From Pseudoxanthomonas broegbernensis (GTDB lineage Bacteria; Pseudomonadota; Gammaproteobacteria; Xanthomonadales; Xanthomonadaceae), in contig NZ_JACHGU010000006.1 in assembly GCF_014202435.1 (NCBI RefSeq), positions 1 through 64,000 on the forward strand: 64,000 nucleotides of DNA. Direction: 5' to 3'. Under the pieces are notes generated by a model. The model did no database searches, was not told where the DNA came from, and saw only the letters and a list, made by a program, of their open reading frames with translations. Of this stretch, positions 8,254-17,054 are shown piece after piece. The translations under genes were made by a program, and so were the position numbers. Within the stretch, counting starts at the first letter, position 1, and each line of letters opens with the position of its first letter.

Positions 8254-9258
8254 TCAGCGGAGGGCCGCCGCCCTGGACGCCAGCGAGCCGCGGGCCGGCG
8301 CGGCGGCAGTGGCGGAGTGGGAGGGCGCCGCGCGCGCGACGGGGTCGATGGCGTTGCCGGTTGCGCCCGGCGATGCCAGCGCGTCGGCCTGCAGGTCGGT
8401 GGCGCGATTGAGCACGACGATGCTGATCCGGCGGTTGATCGGCGCGCGCGGATCGGCCTGGTCGAACGGTACCGAGGAGGCCAGGCCGACCACGCGGGCC
8501 ACCCGCGCTTCGGCCAGCCCGCCCGCCAGCAGGGCGCGGCGCGCGGCATTGGCGCGGTCGCTGGACAGCTCCCAGTTGCCGTACCCGCGCGGCGCGTGGA
8601 ACGGCGTCTCGTCGGTGTGCCCGGCCAGGGCGATCCGGTACGGCGAGTCGACCAGCAGCCGGCCCAGTTCGTGCATCACCTCGACGGTGTAGTCCTTCAT
8701 GCTGGAACTGCCCAGGTCGAACATCGGCCGGTTCATGCGGTCCACGATCTGGATGCGCAGCCCCTCGGGCGTGAGGTCGATCAGCAACTGGTCCTTGAAC
8801 GGCGCCAGCGCCTGGCTGTTCTCGATGGCCGCTTCCAGTTCGTGGCGCAGCTCTTCCATCCGGCGCCGGTCCTCCACCTGCGCCGCGGCGCGGGCGATCG
8901 CGTCGGGCGCCTGCGGTCGCCGGGCGCGCGCATCGCCGGGATCGCCCGGGCGTGGGCCGACGCCGCCTGGGATGGACAGCGCGTTGGCGGTGGGGACGAG
9001 CTTGTCGGAGGCCCCGCCGGGACCGAGCACGCCGCCGCCCGGGACGATGGCCCGGCCCTCGGCCGCGCTGGGGTTGTTGAAGTATTCCGACACCGCCGCC
9101 TTCTGCTCCTTGCTGGCGATGCCCACCAGCCACATCACCAGGAAGAAGGCCATCATCGCGGTGACGAAGTCGGCGTAGGCCACCTTCCAGGCGCCGCCGT
9201 GATGGCGGCCGGCGACCTTCCTGACCCGGCGGACGATGATCGGCGCAGGCTTGTCCAT
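8254..9258 (-). CDS. motB: Flagellar motor stator protein MotB
   Basis: 334 residues. The N-terminal membrane helix holds VAYADFVTAMMAFFLVMWLV, with Asp30 as the expected proton-binding residue. A proline/glycine-rich linker follows (residues ~70-120) and then an OmpA-type peptidoglycan-binding domain (LAGHTDETPFHAPRGYGNWE, LSSDRANAARRALL, INRRISIVVL). It anchors MotA to the cell wall and conducts protons through the stator. It starts 6 bases after motA ends, so the pair form one operon. It is separated from the main flagellar cluster by about 35 kb. Confidence 0.96.
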   Translation of the reverse strand: MDKPAPIIVRRVRKVAGRHHGGAWKVAYADFVTAMMAFFLVMWLVGIASKEQKAAVSEYFNNPSAAEGRAIVPGGGVLGPGGASDKLVPTANALSIPGGVGPRPGDPGDARARRPQAPDAIARAAAQVEDRRRMEELRHELEAAIENSQALAPFKDQLLIDLTPEGLRIQIVDRMNRPMFDLGSSSMKDYTVEVMHELGRLLVDSPYRIALAGHTDETPFHAPRGYGNWELSSDRANAARRALLAGGLAEARVARVVGLASSVPFDQADPRAPINRRISIVVLNRATDLQADALASPGATGNAIDPVARAAPSHSATAAAPARGSLASRAAALR

Positions 9259-9264
9259 GGTCGC

Positions 9265-10119
9265 TCAGCGGTTCCCGCGCAGGTGCGCTTCGAGGTCGGC
9301 GAAAGCCGGGCGCACGTCGGTGAACAGCAGCTTGCGCGCGAACTCCACCGCCACCGTCGGCGGATAGCCGCGCAGGCTGGAGACCAGCGCCATCTTGATG
9401 ATCTCGAACGCCTTGCCTTCCTCGTGCGCGCGATGCTGCATCGCGGCGGCCAGCGGCCCGACGAACCCGTAGCCAAGCAGGATGCCCAGGAAGGTGCCAA
9501 CCAGCGCGCCGGCCACGTGCTGGCCGATCTCGCTCACCTCGCCGCCGATGGCGCCCATGGTGATGACGATGCCCAGCACCGCCGCCACGATGCCGAAGCC
9601 GGGCAGCGAGTCGGCCAGCACCTGCAGCGCGTGCGCCGGCTCGGCCGCCTCCTGGTGGTGGGTCTCCACCTCGATCTCCAGCAACTGCTCCAGCTCGTGC
9701 GGCTCCAGATTGCCGCTGACCATCAGGCGCAGGCAGTCGGTGGTGAACTCCATCAGCGCATGGTCGGCCAGCAGTTTCGGATACTTGGAGAAGATGGTGC
9801 TGGCGCCGGGATCGTCCGCATCCTTCTCGATGCCGATCATGCCTTCCTTGCGGGCCTTGACCAGCACGTCGTAGACCATCGAGAGGATGTCCACGTAGTC
9901 CTCGCGCTTGTAGCGGGCCCCCTTGAACAGGCCGGGCACGCCGCGCAGCACCGCCTTGACCACCTTGACCGGGTTGGCGGCCAGGAACGCGCCGAAGGCC
10001 GCGCCGCCGATGATGATCAGCTCGTAGGGCTGCCACAGCGCGCCGAGCCGGCCGTGCGCCATGGCGTAGCCGCCGAACACGCTGAGGACGACGACGACGA
10101 AGCCGATCAGGATGAGCAT
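9265..10119 (-). CDS. motA: Flagellar motor stator protein MotA
   Basis: 284 residues with four membrane segments (start MLILIGFVVVVLSVFGGYAMA; then YELIIIGGAAFGAFLAA; later LPGFGIVAAVLGIVITMGAIG and LVGTFLGILLGYGFVGPLAAAM) and a large cytoplasmic loop (residues ~55-160). The conserved proline-bearing segments and acidic/basic loop residues fit a proton-driven MotA. ATG 10119 was chosen because the longer frame extends into a clear sigma-28 promoter at 10147-10173. That promoter leaves a leader of about 20-27 bases. Confidence 0.96.
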   Translation of the reverse strand: MLILIGFVVVVLSVFGGYAMAHGRLGALWQPYELIIIGGAAFGAFLAANPVKVVKAVLRGVPGLFKGARYKREDYVDILSMVYDVLVKARKEGMIGIEKDADDPGASTIFSKYPKLLADHALMEFTTDCLRLMVSGNLEPHELEQLLEIEVETHHQEAAEPAHALQVLADSLPGFGIVAAVLGIVITMGAIGGEVSEIGQHVAGALVGTFLGILLGYGFVGPLAAAMQHRAHEEGKAFEIIKMALVSSLRGYPPTVAVEFARKLLFTDVRPAFADLEAHLRGNR

Positions 10120-10146
10120 GGGAAGACGAGGCCAGGGGTCGTATCC

Positions 10147-10173
10147 GTATCGGCCGCCGGGCGCGGGAGTTGA
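10147..10173 (-). promoter_or_regulatory. Sigma-28 (FliA) type promoter of motAB
   Basis: On the minus strand the sequence reads TCAACTCC, 11 bases, then GCCGATAC. The FliA consensus is TAAAGTTT-N11-GCCGATAA, so the -10 element differs at one base and spacing is exact. It lies 27 bases before the motA start. Confidence 0.8.
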
Positions 10174-10282
10174 GCGGGCGCCGGCGCCGGGGGCCGCACC
10201 GCCCGGTGCGCGGGTGTATCCTGCGCCGCCGCACGCCGCGTGCGGCGCCCACCTTGCCCTCCAGCTTCCAGGAATTCCCCGC

Positions 10283-10627
10283 ATGATCCAGCGTTTCGAA
10301 GTCGGTCCGCGCATGTCCGAACTGGCCGTCCACGACGGTGTCGCCTACCTCGCCGGCCAGGTGCCGGAAGACGCCTCGCAGGACATCGCCGGCCAGACCC
10401 GCCAGGTCCTGGAAGCGATCGACGCGCTGCTCGCGCAGGCCGGTTCCGACAAGACCAAGATCCTGCGCGCCCAGATATTCCTGGCCGACGCGGCCGACTT
10501 CGCCGGCATGAACCAGGCCTGGGACGCATGGGTCGTACCCGGCCACACGCCGCCGCGCGCCACCGTGCAGGCGGTGCTGGCCAAGCCGGAGTGGAAGGTC
10601 GAGATCGTGGTGACCGCCGCGGTGTGA
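10283..10627 (+). CDS. RidA-family enamine/imine deaminase
   Basis: 114 residues starting at ATG 10283 after AGGAATTCCCC. The fold is YjgF/RidA: GVAYLAGQVPED, the helix IAGQTRQVLEAIDALLAQAG, ILRAQIFLADAADFAGMN and the active-site strand PPRATVQAVLAKPEWKVEI, where the arginine of RATV binds the substrate carboxylate. It belongs to a RidA side branch (MIQRFEVGPRMSELAVHDG) rather than the archetype. RidA proteins hydrolyse reactive 2-aminoacrylate-type intermediates. It is divergent from motA. Confidence 0.9.
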   Translation: MIQRFEVGPRMSELAVHDGVAYLAGQVPEDASQDIAGQTRQVLEAIDALLAQAGSDKTKILRAQIFLADAADFAGMNQAWDAWVVPGHTPPRATVQAVLAKPEWKVEIVVTAAV

Positions 10628-10657
10628 GGCGGCACAGATCGGCCGGCTTCCTTCCGG

Positions 10658-11908
10658 TTACGGACCGGGAGAAGCCAGTCGGCCGGCCGCGGCGCGGCCG
10701 GCGCGCAGGCCGCTGGCGAAGCAGGCGGTGAGCAGGTAGCCGCCGGTCGGCGCTTCCCAGTCCAGCATCTCGCCCGCGAAATACACGCCGGGCGCGGCCT
10801 GGGCCATCAGTTCCGCGTCCAGCGCCTCCAGCCGCACCCCGCCGCCGCTGCTGATCGCCTCGGCCACGGGGCGCGGGCGGCGCAGGACCAGCGGCAGCCG
10901 CTTGAGGGCGCCGGCAATGCCGTCCATGTCGGCCAGGGCATCGGCATCGAGCGCTTCGCGCAGCAATGCGGCCTTGGCTCCGCCGATGCCGGCATGGCGG
11001 CGCAGGTGTTCGCTCAGGCTGCGGCCGTTGCGCGGCCGGGCGAGGTCGCGGCGCAGGCGGTCCAGGCCGCGGCCGGGTGCCAGGTCCAGCCACAGCATGG
11101 CCTGGCCATCGCGCGCGATGGCTTCGCGCAGCGGCACCGACAGCGCATAGACCAGGCTGCCTTCCAGGCCGGTGGCGGTGGCCACGCATTCGCCCTGGAG
11201 GGCGTGCTCCTCGCCGCCGGCGTCGCGCCAGTGGGCGACCACCGGCTTGAGCGGGGCGCCGGCACGGCGCTGGGCGAAGTGCTCGCTCCAGCCGACGTCG
11301 AAGCCGCAGTTGGAGGAAACCAGCGGGGCCACGTCGACCCCGCGCGCGGCGACCTGGGCCGTCCAGGCGCCGTCGGACCCCAGGTGCGGCCAACTGCCGC
11401 CGCCCAGGGCCAGCACGCTCGCCCCGGCGCGCAGGCGACGTTCCCCGTCGGGCGTGTCGAAGCGCAGCGCGCCGCCGGCATCCCAGCCCAGCCAGCGATG
11501 GTGGACGTGGAAGCGCACGCCCTGCTCCTTGAGCCGGCGCACCCAGCCACGCAGCAGCGGTGCGGCCTTGCGGTCCAGCGGGAACACGCGCTCCGAGCTG
11601 CCGACGTAGGTCTCCACGCCCAGCCCGCGCGCCCATTGGCGCAAGTCTTCCGGGCCGAAGTCGCGCAGCCATCCGGCCACCTGCGCCGTGCGCGATCCGT
11701 AGCGCCGTACGAAGCCGGGCATCGGCTCGGCGTGGGTGAGGTTCAACCCGCCCTTGCCGGCGATCAGGAACTTGCGCCCCACCGAGCCCTTGGCCTCGAA
11801 CAGGTCAACCTCCACGCCGGCCGCGCGCGCGGTCTCGGCGGCCATCAGTCCGGCCGGGCCGCCACCGATGACGGCCAGCCCGGGCAAGCGCGAGGCAGGG
11901 GCGTCCAT
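10658..11908 (-). CDS. NAD(P)/FAD-dependent oxidoreductase, HI0933/YhiN type (TIGR03862-like)
   Basis: 416 residues. The FAD-binding dinucleotide fold is at the extreme N terminus (LAVIGGGPAGLMAAETARAAG), followed by the family block VGRKFLIAGKGGLNLTHAEP. A second glycine motif (VLALGGGSWPHLGSDGAW) and the C-terminal GVYFAGEMLDWEAPTGGYLL complete the pattern. Function of the family is not firmly known; some members act on bacillithiol-like or cell-wall precursors, which I cannot support here. Its start lies 8 bases downstream of the FKBP gene's stop on the same strand only in the sense of order: the FKBP gene (11916-12368) is transcribed towards it. Confidence 0.9.
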   Translation of the reverse strand: MDAPASRLPGLAVIGGGPAGLMAAETARAAGVEVDLFEAKGSVGRKFLIAGKGGLNLTHAEPMPGFVRRYGSRTAQVAGWLRDFGPEDLRQWARGLGVETYVGSSERVFPLDRKAAPLLRGWVRRLKEQGVRFHVHHRWLGWDAGGALRFDTPDGERRLRAGASVLALGGGSWPHLGSDGAWTAQVAARGVDVAPLVSSNCGFDVGWSEHFAQRRAGAPLKPVVAHWRDAGGEEHALQGECVATATGLEGSLVYALSVPLREAIARDGQAMLWLDLAPGRGLDRLRRDLARPRNGRSLSEHLRRHAGIGGAKAALLREALDADALADMDGIAGALKRLPLVLRRPRPVAEAISSGGGVRLEALDAELMAQAAPGVYFAGEMLDWEAPTGGYLLTACFASGLRAGRAAAGRLASPGP

Positions 11909-11915
11909 GCGCTTG

Positions 11916-12368
11916 TCAGCGAGGCCGCACGTCGAGCAGTTCCACCTCGAACACCAGCGAGGCGTCGGCCGGGATCACCCCGCCGGCACCGCGCCGACCG
12001 TAGGCCAGGCCGGCGGGAATCGACAGCGTGCGCCTGCCGCCCACCCGCATGCCGGCCACGCCATCGTCCCAGCCACGGATCACCTGGCCGGCGCCGAGCA
12101 GGAAGGTGAAGGGTTCGCCGCGGTCGCGGGAACTGTCGAATTTCCTGCCACGCCTGTCCGCCGCCAGCGCGTCGTAGAGCCAGCCGGTGTAGTGCACGGT
12201 GACGTCGCTGCCGGGCGCGGCGAGGGCGCCTTCGCCGATCCGCTGGTCGACCCGCTCCAGCTCGGCCACGGTGCCGGTGGGCGGCGGGCCGGGAGGGGCC
12301 TGGCAGGCGGCCAGCAGCAGCGCGCAGGCGAGGGCGGCGAGGATGGGGATGCGATTCTGGCGGCGCAT
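11916..12368 (-). CDS. FKBP-type peptidyl-prolyl isomerase lipoprotein
   Basis: 150 residues starting at ATG 12368. The lipoprotein signal ends ALLLAAC. The mature protein is one FKBP domain: VTVHYTGWLYD, GRKFDSSRDRGEPFTFLLG, VIRGWDDGVAGMRVGGRR, IPAGLAYGRRG and IPADASLVFEVELLDV. All canonical active-site positions (Tyr of HYTG, Phe/Asp of KFDSS, VIRGWD, AYG) are there. It is probably a periplasmic folding catalyst anchored in the membrane. It is followed within 8 bases by the flavoprotein gene. Confidence 0.93.
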   Translation of the reverse strand: MRRQNRIPILAALACALLLAACQAPPGPPPTGTVAELERVDQRIGEGALAAPGSDVTVHYTGWLYDALAADRRGRKFDSSRDRGEPFTFLLGAGQVIRGWDDGVAGMRVGGRRTLSIPAGLAYGRRGAGGVIPADASLVFEVELLDVRPR

Positions 12369-12444
12369 GGCTCGGGGCGTTTCACGCGGGGCGCAAGGGT
12401 AACCCATGCGCCGCCGGTTCCCGCGACGCAGCTATCATGCGCGA

Positions 12445-12798
12445 ATGGCGAAACGGCTGTTCGATCTGCGCAACGTGCCCGACGACGAGGCCGACGAGGT
12501 GCGCGCGCTGCTGACCGCCCACGCGCTGGACTGGTACGAGACCCGGCCCGGCTCCTGGGGCATGTCCGCCGGCGGGCTCTGGCTGCGTGACAAGGCCGAC
12601 TATCCGCGGGCGCGGCGATTGCTGGACGAGTACCAGCGGCAGCGCCGCGACAGGGCGCGGGATGCGGCCGCCGGCGATCCGCAACCCACCTTCCTGGAAC
12701 TGCTCCGCAACCAGCCCATGTTCGTGCTGCCGCGGCTGCTGGCGATCCTGGCCGTGTTGGCGCTGACCCTGGCGTTGCCATGGTGGCTGCTGCGCTGA
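12445..12798 (+). CDS. DUF6164-type membrane-anchored protein
   Basis: 117 residues starting at ATG 12445. The N-terminal soluble part (KRLFDLRNVPDDEADEVRAL, YETRPGSWGMSAGGLWL) folds like a small ferredoxin-type module that sits before a charged linker. One membrane helix closes the protein (LPRLLAILAVLALTLALPWWLL). The sequence fits the uncharacterised DUF6164 family seen in gammaproteobacteria. The longer frame from 12406 adds an unlikely basic N terminus. It lies between divergent fkp and trhO. Confidence 0.8.
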   Translation: MAKRLFDLRNVPDDEADEVRALLTAHALDWYETRPGSWGMSAGGLWLRDKADYPRARRLLDEYQRQRRDRARDAAAGDPQPTFLELLRNQPMFVLPRLLAILAVLALTLALPWWLLR

Positions 12799-12864
12799 TG
12801 CCTGCCGGTCCGCGCCGAGGCGCCGCCCCGGCTGCATGGCGGCACCGCCCGTACAATGCCGGCC

Positions 12865-13650
12865 ATGATCCTCAACGCCGCCGCTTATCACTTCGTCAAC
12901 ATCTCCGATCCTCCCGCCCTGGCCGCCTGGCTGCGGGAGCGTGCCGAAGCGGCGGGCCTGCTCGGCACCGTGCTGGTCGCCGGCGAGGGCGTGAACCTGT
13001 TCCTGGCCGGCGCGGACGAGGCGCTGCGCGGGATGCTCGAGCAGGTGCGCGGTCGCCCCGGCTTCGAGGCGCTGCAGGCGAAGTTCAGCCATAGCCAGCG
13101 GCCGCCGTTCGCCCGGCTCAAGGTGAAGGTGAAGCCGGAGATCATCAGCTTCCGCCATCCGCGGGCCACGCCGCTGGCGGCGGGCGGACGCGCGCCGGCG
13201 GTCGATCCGCCGACCCTGGCGCGCTGGCTGGCCCAGGGCGGACGCGACGATGCCGGCCGGCCGGTGGTGCTGCTGGACACCCGCAACGCGCAGGAGGTGG
13301 AGCACGGCACCTTCGCCGGCGCACTGGCCCTGCCGATAGCCAGCTTCACCGAGTTGCCCGGCGCGCTGGCCCCGCACCGCCCGGCGTTGCGGGATGCCAC
13401 CGTGGTCAGTTTCTGCACCGGCGGCATCCGTTGCGAGAAGGCCGCGCTGTGGATGCGCCAGGCGGGAATGGACAACGTGCTGCAGCTCGAAGGCGGCATC
13501 CTGGGCTACTTCGAGCAGGTGGGCGGGTTCGGCTACGAGGGCCGTTGCTTCGTGTTCGACCAGCGCACGGCCCTGGATGCGCGGCTGCAGCCATGGGTGG
13601 ACGGGGCGGTGGCGGACGAAACGCTTGCGTGCTCCGGGGCGACTGGCTAA
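12865..13650 (+). CDS. trhO: tRNA uridine(34) hydroxylase TrhO (rhodanese-like)
   Basis: 261 residues. The N-terminal acylphosphatase-like domain (YHFVNISDPPALAAWLRE, LVAGEGVNLFLAG) is followed by a rhodanese domain (VVLLDTRNAQEVEHGTFAGA) with the active-site loop FCTGGIRCEKA and LEGGILGYFEQVGG. This is the UPF0176/YceA family, which makes 5-hydroxyuridine at the wobble position of tRNA using oxygen. It is shorter than E. coli YceA because the C-terminal extension is missing. ATG 12865 is preferred to ATG 12856, which lies in a promoter-like context. The tRNA promoter overlaps its 3' end. Confidence 0.92.
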   Translation: MILNAAAYHFVNISDPPALAAWLRERAEAAGLLGTVLVAGEGVNLFLAGADEALRGMLEQVRGRPGFEALQAKFSHSQRPPFARLKVKVKPEIISFRHPRATPLAAGGRAPAVDPPTLARWLAQGGRDDAGRPVVLLDTRNAQEVEHGTFAGALALPIASFTELPGALAPHRPALRDATVVSFCTGGIRCEKAALWMRQAGMDNVLQLEGGILGYFEQVGGFGYEGRCFVFDQRTALDARLQPWVDGAVADETLACSGATG

Positions 13651-13653
13651 TAT
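13625..13653 (+). promoter_or_regulatory. Sigma-70 type promoter of the tRNA cluster
   Basis: TTGCGT at 13625-13630, a 17-base spacer, then TAATAT at 13648-13653, with a GC-rich discriminator (GCGCCC) just after. That layout is typical of stringently controlled stable-RNA promoters. It overlaps the last codons of trhO, 18 bases before the first tRNA. Confidence 0.7.
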
Positions 13654-13671
13654 TCGCGCCCTCAGCTTCGT

Positions 13672-13747
13672 GGGGCCATAGCTCAGCTGGGAGAGCGCCT
13701 GCATGGCATGCAGGAGGTCGGCGGTTCGATCCCGCCTGGCTCCACCA
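13672..13747 (+). tRNA. tRNA-Ala (GGC)
   Basis: A 76-base cloverleaf: acceptor GGGGCCA pairing with TGGCTCC (one mismatch tolerated), D arm GCTC...GAGC, anticodon stem CCTGC/GCAGG with loop ATGGCAT giving anticodon GGC, T arm with GGTTCGATC, and encoded CCA at the 3' end. Confidence 0.96.
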
Positions 13748-13782
13748 ATCCAGCCGACGCGCTGGGCGAAGCGACGATTCAA

Positions 13783-13858
13783 GTCCCCATCGTCTAGAGG
13801 CCTAGGACACTACCCTTTCACGGTAGCGACCGGGGTTCGAATCCCCGTGGGGACGCCA
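13783..13858 (+). tRNA. tRNA-Glu (TTC)
   Basis: A 76-base cloverleaf: acceptor GTCCCCA/TGGGGAC, anticodon stem CTACC/GGTAG with loop CTTTCAC giving anticodon TTC, T loop GGTTCGAATCC and encoded CCA. It lies 35 bases after tRNA-Ala. Confidence 0.97.
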
Positions 13859-13905
13859 CTCCAGCAAGGCCGCGCAGGCACCGCGCGGCCGTTCCCGGTT
13901 CGCCT

Positions 13906-13981
<76 letters not shown>

Positions 13982-14099
13982 GGCGGCCGTGCCGGCATCG
14001 CGCATTCCAGCCCATCGCCAACGCAGCCCGGAACCATGCCCGCCTTCCAGGCGAGCAGAACGCCGTGCCCCGACACCGGGCGCTATCGCGCAACGGTAC

Positions 14100-16505
14100 T
14101 CATGCCGCCCTGCGCCCGTGCCGCAGGCGCAGGGCGTTGCCGACCACCGATACCGAACTCAGGCTCATCGCCAGCGCCGCCAGCATCGGCGACAGCAGCA
14201 GCCCGGTGAACGGGTACAGCACGCCGGCGGCGATCGGCACGCCCAGGCCGTTGTAGACCAGGGCGAAGCCCAGGTTCTGGCGCATGTTGCGCACGGCCGC
14301 GCTGGAGATCGCGATGGCCTGGGCGATGCCGCGCAGGTCGCCCTTGACCAAGGTCACCTGCGCCGAGGACATCGCCACGTCGGTACCGGTGCCCATGGCG
14401 ATGCCGATGTCGGCCGCGGCCAGCGCCGGCGCGTCGTTGATGCCGTCGCCGGCCATGGCCACGCGGCGTCCTTCCCGGCGCAGGCGCTCGATCAGCGCGA
14501 CCTTGCCGTCCGGCGTCATCTCGCCATGCACCTCGTCGATGCCCAGTTGCGTACCCACCGCCTGCGCGGTGGCCTGGCCGTCGCCGCTGGCCATGACGAT
14601 GCGCAGCCCGGCCGCGTGCAGGCGGGCCAGCGCCTCGGGCGTGCTGGCCTTGACCGGGTCGGCCACGGCCAGCAGCCCGGCGGCGGCACCATCGACCGCG
14701 AGGAACATCACGCTGGCGCCTTCGCGGCGCAGGGCCTGCGCGCGCGCATCCAGGGCGGCGACGTCGATGCCCTCGGCGCGCATCAGCGCGGGCGAGCCGA
14801 GCAGCAGGGCATGTCCGTCCACCCGGCCACGCACGCCGGTCCCGGCACCGGACTCGAAGTCCTCGGCCGGCGACAACGCCAGCCCGCGCCGGCGCGCCTC
14901 GCCAACGATGGCGGCGGCCAGCGGATGCTCGCTGCCGGCGTCGAGGCTGGCGGCCAGGTGCAATACGCCGGAATCGCCGGCCGGGGCCAGCGCCACCACT
15001 TCGCGAAACGCGGGCCGGCCTTCGGTGAGGGTGCCGGTCTTGTCGACGACGAGGGTGTCCACTTGGCGGAGGCGCTCGATCGCCTCCGCATCGCGGAACA
15101 GCACGCCGGCCTGCGCGGCGCGGCCGCTGGCCACCATCACCGACATTGGCGTGGCCAGGCCCAGCGCGCAGGGACAGGCGATGATCAGCACCGACACGGC
15201 ATTGAGGAGGGCGTGCGTCCACGACAGTTCCGGGCCGTAGAGTCCCCAGACCGCGAAGGTCAGCATCGCCACGCCGATCACCCCCAGCACGAACCAGAAC
15301 GCCACCCGGTCCGCCAGCCGCTGCATCGGCGCCCGCGAGCGCTGCGCCTGCGCCACCAGTTGCACGATGCGCGCCAGCACGGTCTGCTCGCCCACGCGGG
15401 TGGCGCGGATCACCAGCGCGCCGTTGCCGTTGAGGGTGGCGCCGACGACATCGTCGCCCACCGCCTTGGCCACCGGCATCGGTTCGCCGGTGAGCATGGA
15501 TTCGTCCACGTGCGAGCGGCCTTCCAGGACCGTGCCGTCCACCGGGACCTTTTCGCCGGGCCGCACGCGCAGGCGATCGCCGGCCTGGACCCGGGCCAGC
15601 GGCACGTCCTCCTCGCCGCCGTCCTCGCGCAGGCGGCGCGCGGTGGCCGGCGCCAGTTCCAGCAGCGCGCGGATGGCCGAGGACGTGCGCGAGCGCGCCT
15701 TCAGTTCGAGCAACTGGCCGAGCAGGGTGAGCGAGACGATGGCGGCGGCGGCCTCGAAGTAGACGCCCACGCGGCCGTGCTCGTGGAACGAGGCGGGGAA
15801 CCACTGCGGCGCCAGCGCGGCGACCAGGCTGTAGGCGTAGGCGGCCAGCACGCCGGTGCCGATCAGGGTCCACATGTTCGGACGACCGGTGGCGATGGAG
15901 GTCGCCCAGCGCCGCAGGAAGGGCCAGCCGGCCCAGAGCACCACCGGTGTGGCCAGCACCAGTTCCATCCAGGTGCGGGCCGAACCGGAAAGCCCGGGCC
16001 ACAAGCGGTGCCCGGCCATCGCCACCAGCACGATCGCCGCGGTCAGCGGCAGGGTGAGCCAGAAGCGCCTGCGGAAGTCGACCAGTTCCGGATTCTCGCC
16101 ATCGTCCAGGCTGGGCATCATCGGCTCCAGCGCCATCCCGCAGATCGGGCACACGCCGGGTGCGTCGCGCACGATCTCCGGATCCATGGGGCAGGTGTAG
16201 AGGCTGCCCGGCGGTGCCGGTTCCGATTCCTGCACCCGTGCCGGGTCCAGGAACCGCTGCGGATCGGCGAGGAACCGCTCGCGGCAGCGCGCCGCGCAGA
16301 AGTGCCAGGTGCGTCCGGCGTATTCGGCGTGGTGCGGCGTGCGCTGCGGATCGACGCTCATCCCGCAGACCGGGTCGACCGCCATGTTCTTGGCCGGGCC
16401 TTCGGACGTCCCGCCCGCCGTGGCCTGCAAGCGACCGCTGCAGCAGGAGGAGGGGACGGCGACCGGCCCGGGCGGTGGCGGAGCGGGGTGGCGGTGCCCG
16501 TTCAT
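14100..16505 (-). CDS. Copper-type P1B ATPase with N-terminal YHS and heavy-metal-binding domains
   Basis: 801 residues from ATG 16505, which overlaps the regulator's stop (ATGA). Domains in order: a His/Pro-rich leader with a CC pair, a YHS-type domain ([10 protein letters not shown]...[16 protein letters not shown]), a second metal domain ([20 protein letters not shown]), then membrane helices. The ATPase core has the CPC ion site ([13 protein letters not shown]), the phosphorylation site DKTGTLTEG, the HP motif SEHPLAAAI and the hinge [20 protein letters not shown]. It is expected to export Cu(I) from the cytoplasm. Instead of classic CXXC MXCXXC domains it uses YHS plus HMBD, a known architecture of environmental copper/silver pumps. 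Confidence 0.94.
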   Translation of the reverse strand: MNGHRHPAPPPPGPVAVPSSCCSGRLQATAGGTSEGPAKNMAVDPVCGMSVDPQRTPHHAEYAGRTWHFCAARCRERFLADPQRFLDPARVQESEPAPPGSLYTCPMDPEIVRDAPGVCPICGMALEPMMPSLDDGENPELVDFRRRFWLTLPLTAAIVLVAMAGHRLWPGLSGSARTWMELVLATPVVLWAGWPFLRRWATSIATGRPNMWTLIGTGVLAAYAYSLVAALAPQWFPASFHEHGRVGVYFEAAAAIVSLTLLGQLLELKARSRTSSAIRALLELAPATARRLREDGGEEDVPLARVQAGDRLRVRPGEKVPVDGTVLEGRSHVDESMLTGEPMPVAKAVGDDVVGATLNGNGALVIRATRVGEQTVLARIVQLVAQAQRSRAPMQRLADRVAFWFVLGVIGVAMLTFAVWGLYGPELSWTHALLNAVSVLIIACPCALGLATPMSVMVASGRAAQAGVLFRDAEAIERLRQVDTLVVDKTGTLTEGRPAFREVVALAPAGDSGVLHLAASLDAGSEHPLAAAIVGEARRRGLALSPAEDFESGAGTGVRGRVDGHALLLGSPALMRAEGIDVAALDARAQALRREGASVMFLAVDGAAAGLLAVADPVKASTPEALARLHAAGLRIVMASGDGQATAQAVGTQLGIDEVHGEMTPDGKVALIERLRREGRRVAMAGDGINDAPALAAADIGIAMGTGTDVAMSSAQVTLVKGDLRGIAQAIAISSAAVRNMRQNLGFALVYNGLGVPIAAGVLYPFTGLLLSPMLAALAMSLSSVSVVGNALRLRHGRRAA

Positions 16506-16900
16506 GCCGCTTCTTCCGCCAGGGCGCCCATGATCGGGCAATCCTGGAGTGCGCCATGGCCCGGACAGGCCTCGACCAGGTCGCGCAACGCATTGCGGAC
16601 CCGCTGCAGTTCGTCGATGCGCTCCTGGATCATCACCAGTTTCTCCTGCGCGGTGACGCGTACCTGGGCCATGTCGGCGCCGCGCGCATCGCTGAGCGCG
16701 AGCAGGCTGCCGATTTCCTCAAGGGAGAAGCCCAGTTCCTTGGCGCGCCGCACGAAGCGCAGCCGGCGGGTGTCGGCCGGCCCGTATTGCCGGTAGCCGT
16801 TGGCGCCGCGCCGTGCGGCGGGCAGCAGGCCCTGGCGTTCGTAGTAGCGGATGGTGTCGATCGCCACGCCGGTCTGGCGCGCAAGCTGGCCGATGTTCAT
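16502..16900 (-). CDS. MerR-family metal-responsive regulator (CueR-like)
   Basis: 132 residues from ATG 16900. The N-terminal winged helix reads [20 protein letters not shown]; a dimerisation helix follows and the C-terminal metal loop is [12 protein letters not shown]. The two loop cysteines are separated by eight residues, one more than in E. coli CueR. At the position where divalent-metal sensors have Cys there is none (ARGADMAQ), which fits a monovalent-ion sensor. The longer frame to 17041 runs through the operator and is rejected. It precedes and overlaps the ATPase gene, so it regulates its own operon. Confidence 0.9.
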   Translation of the reverse strand: MNIGQLARQTGVAIDTIRYYERQGLLPAARRGANGYRQYGPADTRRLRFVRRAKELGFSLEEIGSLLALSDARGADMAQVRVTAQEKLVMIQERIDELQRVRNALRDLVEACPGHGALQDCPIMGALAEEAA

Positions 16901-16927
16901 GGGAGGCTTCCGCAAGGAGATGGCGAC

Positions 16928-16959
16928 ATTGTCGACCCTGGAGCAGGGTCCAGGGTCAA
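16928..16959 (-). promoter_or_regulatory. MerR-type promoter/operator of the copper operon
   Basis: On the minus strand: -35 TTGACC (16959-16954), a 20-base spacer and -10 GACAAT (16933-16928). The spacer holds a perfect dyad, ACCCTGGA and TCCAGGGT (arms 16949-16956 and 16935-16942 on the plus strand, six bases between). An over-long spacer with a dyad in it is the signature of MerR activation by DNA distortion. It is 27 bases before the regulator's ATG. Confidence 0.88.
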
Positions 16960-17020
16960 GGCCGGTGAGGGCTTGGCGCGGAGGGTGGATAGGCGACGCC
17001 CAAGGTACAGAGCCACTTCC

Positions 17021-17054
17021 ATAATTTCGCATAATGCACATTATGTAAAATTAT
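17021..17054. promoter_or_regulatory. 34-bp AT-rich palindrome, candidate operator of the glycoside hydrolase gene
   Basis: Nested inverted repeats: ATAATTT...AAATTAT outside (17021-17027 and 17048-17054) and CATAATG...CATTATG inside (17030-17036 and 17039-17045), with only three dinucleotides breaking the symmetry. It stands out in GC-rich surroundings. It lies about 280 bases before the glycoside hydrolase ATG, and I see no other regulator site in this 437-base gap (16901-17337) apart from the MerR operator at its far end. Confidence 0.5.

Noticed and set aside
13989-16796. A plus-strand frame of 935 residues over the copper ATPase
   Set aside because: It lacks any domain, runs through the second tRNA's 3' flank and is antisense to a clear P-type ATPase.
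16901-17041. N-terminal extension of the MerR regulator to 17041
   Set aside because: The extension would translate the MerR operator and promoter; ATG 16900 starts the canonical MNIGQLARQ.
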